Positions 59,492 through 64,000 of a stretch of DNA of 64,000 bases are shown piece by piece; the first letter of the stretch is position 1, and the number at the start of each line of letters is the position of its first letter. A program made the position numbers and the translations under genes. The stretch is taken from contig NZ_JAJTWT010000013.1 in assembly GCF_021353235.1 (NCBI RefSeq), positions 57,114 to 121,113 of the forward strand. Reading direction: 5' to 3'. The DNA is from Pelomonas caseinilytica (lineage in GTDB: Bacteria; Pseudomonadota; Gammaproteobacteria; Burkholderiales; Burkholderiaceae_C). The notes beneath the pieces were generated by a model. That model was given only the letters and a program-made list of their open reading frames with translations, was not told the origin of the DNA and did not search any database.

Positions 59492-61366
59492 TCACCCCAC
59501 TTCGGCCACCAGCCGCGCCTCGATGGCGGCCTTGGCTTGGAGCAGTTGTGCGGGCACCCGGGCGCCGAGCTGCTCGAAGAGGGCGGCGTGCAGCTTCATC
59601 TCGGCATGCCATTCGGCGGCGTCGATGCGCGTCACGGTGTCGAACTGGGCGGGGCTGAAGTCCAGGCCCTGCCAGTTCAGGTCGCCGTAGTCGGGCGTCA
59701 TGCCGAAGACGTGCTCGCTGCCTTGGGCGCGGCCTTCGAGGCGGTCCAGCATCCACTTCAGCACGCGCATGTTTTCGCCGTAGCCGGGCCAGACGAACTT
59801 GCCGTCGGCGCCCTTGCGGAACCAGTTGACGCAGTAGATGGCCGGCAGCCGGGCGCCCGCGGCCTGCAGCTTGGCGCCAAGGTCCAGCCAGTGCTGGAAG
59901 TAGTCGGCCATGTTGTAGCCCATGAAGGGCAGCATGGCGAAGGGGTCGCGGCGCACCACGCCCTGCTGGCCGGCGGCGGCGGCCGTGGTCTCGGAGCCCA
60001 TGGTGGCGGCCATGTAGACGCCCTCGACCCAGTTGCGCGCTTCGGTCACCAGCGGCACGGTGGTGGAGCGGCGTCCGCCGAAGATGAAGGCGTCGATGGG
60101 CACGCCGGCGGGGTCGTCCCAATGCGGGTCCAGCGCGGGGTTGTTGGTGGCGGCCACCGTGAAGCGCGCATTCGGGTGGGCCGCCTTGGCGCCAGTCGCC
60201 TTGGCGATCTCGGGCGTCCAGTCCTTGCCCTGCCAGTCGATGCAGTGGGCGGGCGGGGTGTCCGTCATGCCCTCCCACCAGACGTCGCCGTCGTCGGTGA
60301 GCGCGACGTTGGTGAAGATCACATCGCGCTGCAGGCTGGCCATGCAGTTGGGGTTGGTGTGGGCGTTGGTGCCCGGGGCGACGCCGAAGTAGCCGGCCTC
60401 GGGGTTGATGGCGTAGAGCCGCCCGTCGGCGTGAGGCTTGATCCAGGCGATGTCGTCGCCGATGGTGGTGATCTTCCAGCCGTCGAAGGCAGTCGGCGGG
60501 ATCAGCATCGCGAAGTTGGTCTTGCCGCAGGCGCTCGGGAAGGCCGCGGCGACGTGGTACTTCTTGCCGGCCGGGCTCTGCACGCCCAGCACCAGCATGT
60601 GCTCGGCCAGCCAGCCCTGGTCGCGCCCCATGGTCGAGGCGATGCGCAGCGCGAAGCACTTCTTGCCCAGCAGGGCGTTGCCGCCATAGCCCGAGCCATA
60701 GCTCCAGATCTCGCGCGTCTCGGGGTAGTGGACGATGTACTTGGTCTTGTTGCAGGGCCAGGTGACGTCCTTCTGGCCCGGCTCCAGCGGCGCGCCCACG
60801 CTGTGCACGCAAGGCACGAACTCGCCGTCGGTGCCCAGCAGCTCCACGACGGCGCGGCCCATGCGGGTCATCATGCGCATGTTGACGGCCACGTAGGGGC
60901 TGTCGGACAGCTCCACGCCGATGTGGGCGATGGGCGAGCCCAGCGGGCCCATGCTGAAGGGCACCACGTACAGGGTGCGCCCGCGCATGCAACCCTTGAA
61001 GAGGGCCTGGTCGCCGGTCTGCAGCAGCTCGCGCATCTCAGCCGGGGCCATCCAGTTGTTGGTGGCGCCGGCGTCTTCCTGGCGGGCAGAGCAGATGAAG
61101 GTGCGGTCTTCGACGCGGGCGACGTCGCTGGGATCGGAGTTGGCCAGGTAGCTGCCAGGGCGCAACTCGGGGTTGAGTTTCTTCAAGGTACCGGCGGCGA
61201 CCAGCTGGTCGCACAGCCGCTGGTACTCCTCGTCGCTGCCGTCGCACCAGTGGACGTCGGCCGCCTCGGTCAACGCCGCGACTTCGGCCACCCAGGCGAT
61301 GAGCCGGGCATGTTTCACATAGGCAGGCAGGCTCAGGCGCAGGCCCTGCATGGCGGGTTGGTTCAT
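59492..61366 (-). CDS. pckG: Phosphoenolpyruvate carboxykinase, GTP-dependent
   Basis: A protein of 624 aa, the usual length for the GTP-dependent family. The start ATG at 61366 gives MNQPAMQGL; the frame further upstream has no ribosome-binding site. The kinase-1a P-loop FPSACGKTN, the metal- and substrate-binding IGDDIAWIK, the R-loop region [20 protein letters not shown] and the GTP-binding NWFRKG and [10 protein letters not shown] segments are all present. It converts oxaloacetate to phosphoenolpyruvate in gluconeogenesis, using GTP. It appears monocistronic, with its own terminator at 59283-59312. It is a core metabolic gene. Confidence 0.96.
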   Translation of the reverse strand: MNQPAMQGLRLSLPAYVKHARLIAWVAEVAALTEAADVHWCDGSDEEYQRLCDQLVAAGTLKKLNPELRPGSYLANSDPSDVARVEDRTFICSARQEDAGATNNWMAPAEMRELLQTGDQALFKGCMRGRTLYVVPFSMGPLGSPIAHIGVELSDSPYVAVNMRMMTRMGRAVVELLGTDGEFVPCVHSVGAPLEPGQKDVTWPCNKTKYIVHYPETREIWSYGSGYGGNALLGKKCFALRIASTMGRDQGWLAEHMLVLGVQSPAGKKYHVAAAFPSACGKTNFAMLIPPTAFDGWKITTIGDDIAWIKPHADGRLYAINPEAGYFGVAPGTNAHTNPNCMASLQRDVIFTNVALTDDGDVWWEGMTDTPPAHCIDWQGKDWTPEIAKATGAKAAHPNARFTVAATNNPALDPHWDDPAGVPIDAFIFGGRRSTTVPLVTEARNWVEGVYMAATMGSETTAAAAGQQGVVRRDPFAMLPFMGYNMADYFQHWLDLGAKLQAAGARLPAIYCVNWFRKGADGKFVWPGYGENMRVLKWMLDRLEGRAQGSEHVFGMTPDYGDLNWQGLDFSPAQFDTVTRIDAAEWHAEMKLHAALFEQLGARVPAQLLQAKAAIEARLVAEVG

Positions 61367-61821
61367 GGTGCAAGCTCCGATCATGGGATGTGTTTGGGGC
61401 AGCCTTCGGAGCTGGCCCAAGCACACCGGGCCCGGGGCCAGGATTGTCCAATCCAATGTAATCACGCCGTAACCACCGGAGCGGGTGGGGTCATGCAAAA
61501 CCGGAATAACGCCATGCGGGCGCGGCTCGGCGAACGCGTGCGACGGAGAGGTCTAGGGTTTACGTGGGGGGCGAATTGGAGTCGCCCGCTGCTCTCGGCA
61601 GCTGTCGAAGTTCATTGATTTCTGAACTTTGTTCATTCAATCCTGAACCCTCGTTCAGACTGGCAAGCTGACCAGCGCGCTGCGCCCCCCTTCGAGAGCT
61701 GGCGACATCCCATGGTGTTCAGAGGCCTCAATGTTAGCTTCCGAGGCTATATTTGCTGTTCAGCAAATGAATACACAGCAGATAGGTTAGACATTTGACC
61801 TATATTTGCTGTGCAGCTAAC
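61367..61821. promoter_or_regulatory. Intergenic region between pckG and the AbiE-like pair; GTTCA array and palindromic operators
   Basis: The 455 bases hold no gene I can support. The left part should contain the pckG promoter (not identified). At 61610-61657 there is an array: GTTCA, TGAAC, GTTCA, TGAAC, GTTCA, with spacers of 3-8 bases. It includes GAACCCTCGTTC, which resembles a GAAC-N4-GTTC box. The right part holds the palindromes described separately. GC falls noticeably here compared with pckG. Confidence 0.55.
61751..61768. promoter_or_regulatory. Palindromic operator-like site upstream of the AbiE-like pair
   Basis: ATTTGCTGTTCAGCAAAT is a perfect 18-base palindrome about 53 bases before the antitoxin ATG. 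A degenerate copy (ATTTGCTGTGCAGCTAAC) lies at 61804-61821 directly against the start codon. AbiEi-type antitoxins bind inverted repeats at their own promoter, so these are likely autoregulatory sites; that is inference. Confidence 0.7.
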
Positions 61822-62955
61822 ATGCGCCCAATGCGAGCAGCTGAACAGGTGCTGGTGCAAGAGTTTCTGGCTGCCTTCCAAGCAGCCACAGACAGCGAGC
61901 TCATCGGCCAACACGAGGAAGTACCGTTCGACGAGCGCCAGAGGCTCGACGCGCTTCTACGCGTCCGGTTTCCAAACCAAGTCGACGCTGTCGACCTTGC
62001 AGTGGAAGCTGTGGACGCTACCTATCCCCGTGACGCCCACCGCCTGGCTGAATTCCTGACGTGCTTCAATGACCAGCGCAGGCAAGATGCAGCACCAGCA
62101 GTCCCCGTTGTCGCCGCACGGCATCTCACAAGCGCCGCAAAGGATGTGCTGAGAGGCGCCGGCATCAACTACTTTGAATCCTCTTCGGGCACGCTCCTCT
62201 TCCGCTACCGCACTTGGCTCATCGACATTGAGCGCCCCTCTAAGCAGTCGCTCGACCGGAAGATAGGAAGCCTCTTCAATGGGGCGCGTGAACAGGTGGT
62301 CCATGCCCTACTCATGCACTGGCACCGAACAGGCGAACAAGGATGGGTGGCAGGCAACGAACTGGCCACCACAGCCGAAACCTCCACGTTCACCGTCTCC
62401 AAGACCCTGCAGGAACTTGAGAAGCACGACTGGGTCGAAGCGACCGGATCCGGGCCTTCGCAGCGGCGTCGCCTCAAGAATGCGGGTGGGCTGCTCGATG
62501 CCTGGAGCGACGAATGGACCCGCCGAGCTCGATCTGAGCCGCGCACCCGGCTCTACACCTATGCAGGTGGCCGAGGCGGAATCGTCGATCGCATCATCCA
62601 GAAGATGGAGGGCCGAACGGGATGGGCAATCTCCGGGGCTGCAGCGGCCAATGCAAGAGTCCCGCATCTGACGGTCGTCGACCGCGTCCTCGTCATTGTG
62701 CCTCCCGGCCTGGCGAAACCATGGGCCGAAGAGATGGAGCTCGAGCAAGCAGACAAAGGCTCGAACATCACTTTCGTAGAGCGGTCCGGGGCATCGCTGC
62801 TGTTCCTTGACGAGCACCCGGAGCGCCCCGCCTCTCGCTTCACCAGTCCCTTCATCCAGTATCTCGACTTGCTCGACGGCGTCGGACGAAACAAGGAACT
62901 GGCCCGCGAATACCGCGAACGAGTCCTGAAGCTGGGAGAGCCGGACCATGACTGA
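61822..62955 (+). CDS. AbiEi-like antitoxin / winged-helix regulator
   Basis: A protein of 377 aa. I chose ATG 61822, which the second operator directly abuts; the TTG at 61795 would cover the operator, and ATG 61831 is an alternative. The middle has a clear winged helix (VHALLMHWHRTGEQGW, TFTVSKTLQELEKHDWVEAT) and the C-terminal part has the form of large AbiEi antitoxins (RTRLYTYAG, TGWAISGAAAANARVPHLTV). The gene overlaps the next by eight bases. AbiEi antitoxins repress their operon and prevent toxicity by a partner nucleotidyltransferase. The codon use is less GC-extreme than in the rest of the window, consistent with acquisition. Confidence 0.72.
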   Translation: MRPMRAAEQVLVQEFLAAFQAATDSELIGQHEEVPFDERQRLDALLRVRFPNQVDAVDLAVEAVDATYPRDAHRLAEFLTCFNDQRRQDAAPAVPVVAARHLTSAAKDVLRGAGINYFESSSGTLLFRYRTWLIDIERPSKQSLDRKIGSLFNGAREQVVHALLMHWHRTGEQGWVAGNELATTAETSTFTVSKTLQELEKHDWVEATGSGPSQRRRLKNAGGLLDAWSDEWTRRARSEPRTRLYTYAGGRGGIVDRIIQKMEGRTGWAISGAAAANARVPHLTVVDRVLVIVPPGLAKPWAEEMELEQADKGSNITFVERSGASLLFLDEHPERPASRFTSPFIQYLDLLDGVGRNKELAREYRERVLKLGEPDHD

Positions 62956-63838
62956 AAAGCACAAGTCGGCGGAGGCCTACAGCAAGGAGAAGACGCTGGC
63001 CTGCGAGACCGCGCTCGTCCTGCTGCTGCAGGCGTTTGGCACCCTGAAGCCCACGGTTCGCCTGATCGGTGGTCTCGTGCCGCGGTACCTGGCACCCGAA
63101 GCGCCACCCGACGTGCCGGCACACGTCGGCACCACCGACGTCGATGTGGTGCTCGATGTCGCCGTGCTCGCCGCGGGCGAGGACTACAGCTCGCTGCGCG
63201 ATCAATTGAAGGCAGCTGGCTTCCAGCGGCACGTCAAGAACGGCAAGCCGAGTTCCTGGCAGTGGGCCCGCGATATCCGCGATGAGCGGATCGTTGTGGA
63301 GTTCCTGGTCAACACCGACGATCCAGCCGGCAAGGGCGTGGAGTCCCTGGACGGCGAGGAGATCTCGGCCTGCCGCATTCCCTACGCGGGGATCGCCAGC
63401 GACTGGTACCTGGAGCAGGAACTCCGCGTCGAACGGCCGGATGGCGATGGCATCTCGGTCGAGACCGTTCGACATGCCGATGTCGTTGCGTACGTCACCC
63501 TCAAAGCCCTCGCAATGGAGCACCGCTACGAGCGCAAAGACGTCGCCGACGTGATCCACGTCCTGCGCTACTACAGGGACTCGCCAGAGTCGATTGCCGC
63601 CGAATTCGCAAGCAGACTGGCCTCAGGTCAGCATGAGGTACCCCTGCGAACGGCATTGAAGATTCTGGAAGCGAAGTTCTGCACCGACGGCACGACGGCT
63701 GGCCACGAAAAAGATGGCCCCGGACGATATTCGTCATTCCACGGCCTCGAAGATCCCGACGAGCGGGCTCTCGCGCAGCGGGAAGTCAGCGGCTTGGTGA
63801 CTGAGTTTATCCGGCTCGTGAACGAGAAGACTGGCTAA
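62948..63838 (+). CDS. AbiEii-like nucleotidyltransferase toxin
   Basis: A protein of 296 aa; ATG 62948 lies inside the end of the previous gene. The nucleotidyltransferase signature is RLIGGLVPRYL (GG at 41-42), then GTTDVDVVLDV with D64 and D66, and a later IVVEFLV strand that would carry the third acidic residue. It fits the NTase toxin group of AbiE-like type IV toxin-antitoxin systems, which modify RNA or nucleotide targets and cause phage-induced growth arrest. The target cannot be told from sequence. The pair sits beside an IS end, typical for mobile defence cassettes. Confidence 0.78.
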   Translation: MTEKHKSAEAYSKEKTLACETALVLLLQAFGTLKPTVRLIGGLVPRYLAPEAPPDVPAHVGTTDVDVVLDVAVLAAGEDYSSLRDQLKAAGFQRHVKNGKPSSWQWARDIRDERIVVEFLVNTDDPAGKGVESLDGEEISACRIPYAGIASDWYLEQELRVERPDGDGISVETVRHADVVAYVTLKALAMEHRYERKDVADVIHVLRYYRDSPESIAAEFASRLASGQHEVPLRTALKILEAKFCTDGTTAGHEKDGPGRYSSFHGLEDPDERALAQREVSGLVTEFIRLVNEKTG

Positions 63839-63850
63839 CTGAAAGGCCCG

Positions 63851-64000
63851 TGTGACCTGCCCCCCTGAACCCGTACCTGTTGGCGCCGACTGAAATTTGA
63901 CCCACCCATGAGGGCCCTGCCGACCCAAATTTGACCCAGGTGTTCAACCTACCCTGCCCGAGATATCCACAGCTGGGCGGGGGTGTGAGGAGTGATCACC
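63851..64000 (+). mobile_element. Probable left end of an IS21-family element (truncated by window end)
   Basis: Two copies of AAATTTGACCCA (63893-63904 and 63927-63938) follow a TGTGACCTGCCCCC sequence. Repeated sites of this kind occur at the ends of IS21-family elements. A GAGG motif and GTG ATC ACC at 63992 could be the start of istA (many IstA proteins begin near V/M-I-T). The gene itself lies outside the window. The exact terminus is uncertain. Confidence 0.5.

Noticed and set aside
61643..61657. LexA (SOS) box
   Set aside because: GAAC-N4-GTTC is the Gram-positive form; betaproteobacterial LexA boxes are CTGT-N8-ACAG, so I do not call it.

Overview
The window is very GC-rich chromosomal DNA from a bacterium, most probably a betaproteobacterium of the Burkholderiales (Rubrivivax/Roseateles/Leptothrix-like). 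The signs are strong GC3 bias, a PEP-CTERM protein, TolC/HlyD-type envelope genes, a GTP-type PEP carboxykinase and a DUF2145 gene. This placement is inference. I see no rRNA, tRNA or CRISPR array.

1-34263 is the 3' part of one giant reading frame: at least 11,420 codons, with its start outside the window. It encodes a mosaic surface or secreted protein. In order it has about 14 RTX/calcium-binding units, 17 CARDB Ig-like repeats, PPC, IPT/TIG and Ig-like segments, two beta-propeller-like regions, a dockerin-like EF-hand pair, an alpha/beta-hydrolase domain, a zincin protease domain, cadherin-like repeats and a charged helical tail.

34374-43468 holds a PEP-CTERM protein and then what looks like a dedicated envelope/export operon: TolC, a HlyD adaptor with a long N-terminal GAF-like region, a fusion of PqqD/RRE-like domain, M50 site-2 protease and HlyD, a minimal SecA-like ATPase lacking the usual C-terminal third, and an RND/HlyD-type adaptor. 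No ABC ATPase of the HlyB type is present. I regard this set, next to the giant RTX protein, as the best candidate for an undescribed system: a SecA-motor, TolC-dependent route for a giant protein. Two hairpin repeats bracket the M50 gene.

43545-45687 holds two membrane proteins of unknown function. 45656-51218 (minus strand) is a tightly coupled run: DUF2145 and a small membrane protein, an LplT-like MFS/PlsC acyltransferase fusion, a small membrane protein, an Lgt-like protein, and a radical SAM enzyme with two CX3CX2C motifs like archaeal tetraether synthase. This suggests unusual lipid chemistry.

51423-54449 contains an HTH regulator, a CPBP/CAAX-type membrane protease and a cytoplasmic trehalase. 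The trehalase is cotranscribed with an MFS sugar permease (54442-55701), and a TonB-dependent receptor (56593-59121) with LacI-type operator-like palindromes lies upstream, which looks like a sugar-uptake locus. Between the permease and the receptor is an 0.8 kb imperfect palindrome with a 122 bp integron attC-like site at its centre and a 45-48 bp tandem array on one arm.

59492-61366 is pckG. 61822-63838 is an AbiE-like type IV toxin-antitoxin pair of lower GC with its own palindromic operators. The window ends in what looks like the left end of an IS21-family element, so the right side is probably acquired DNA.
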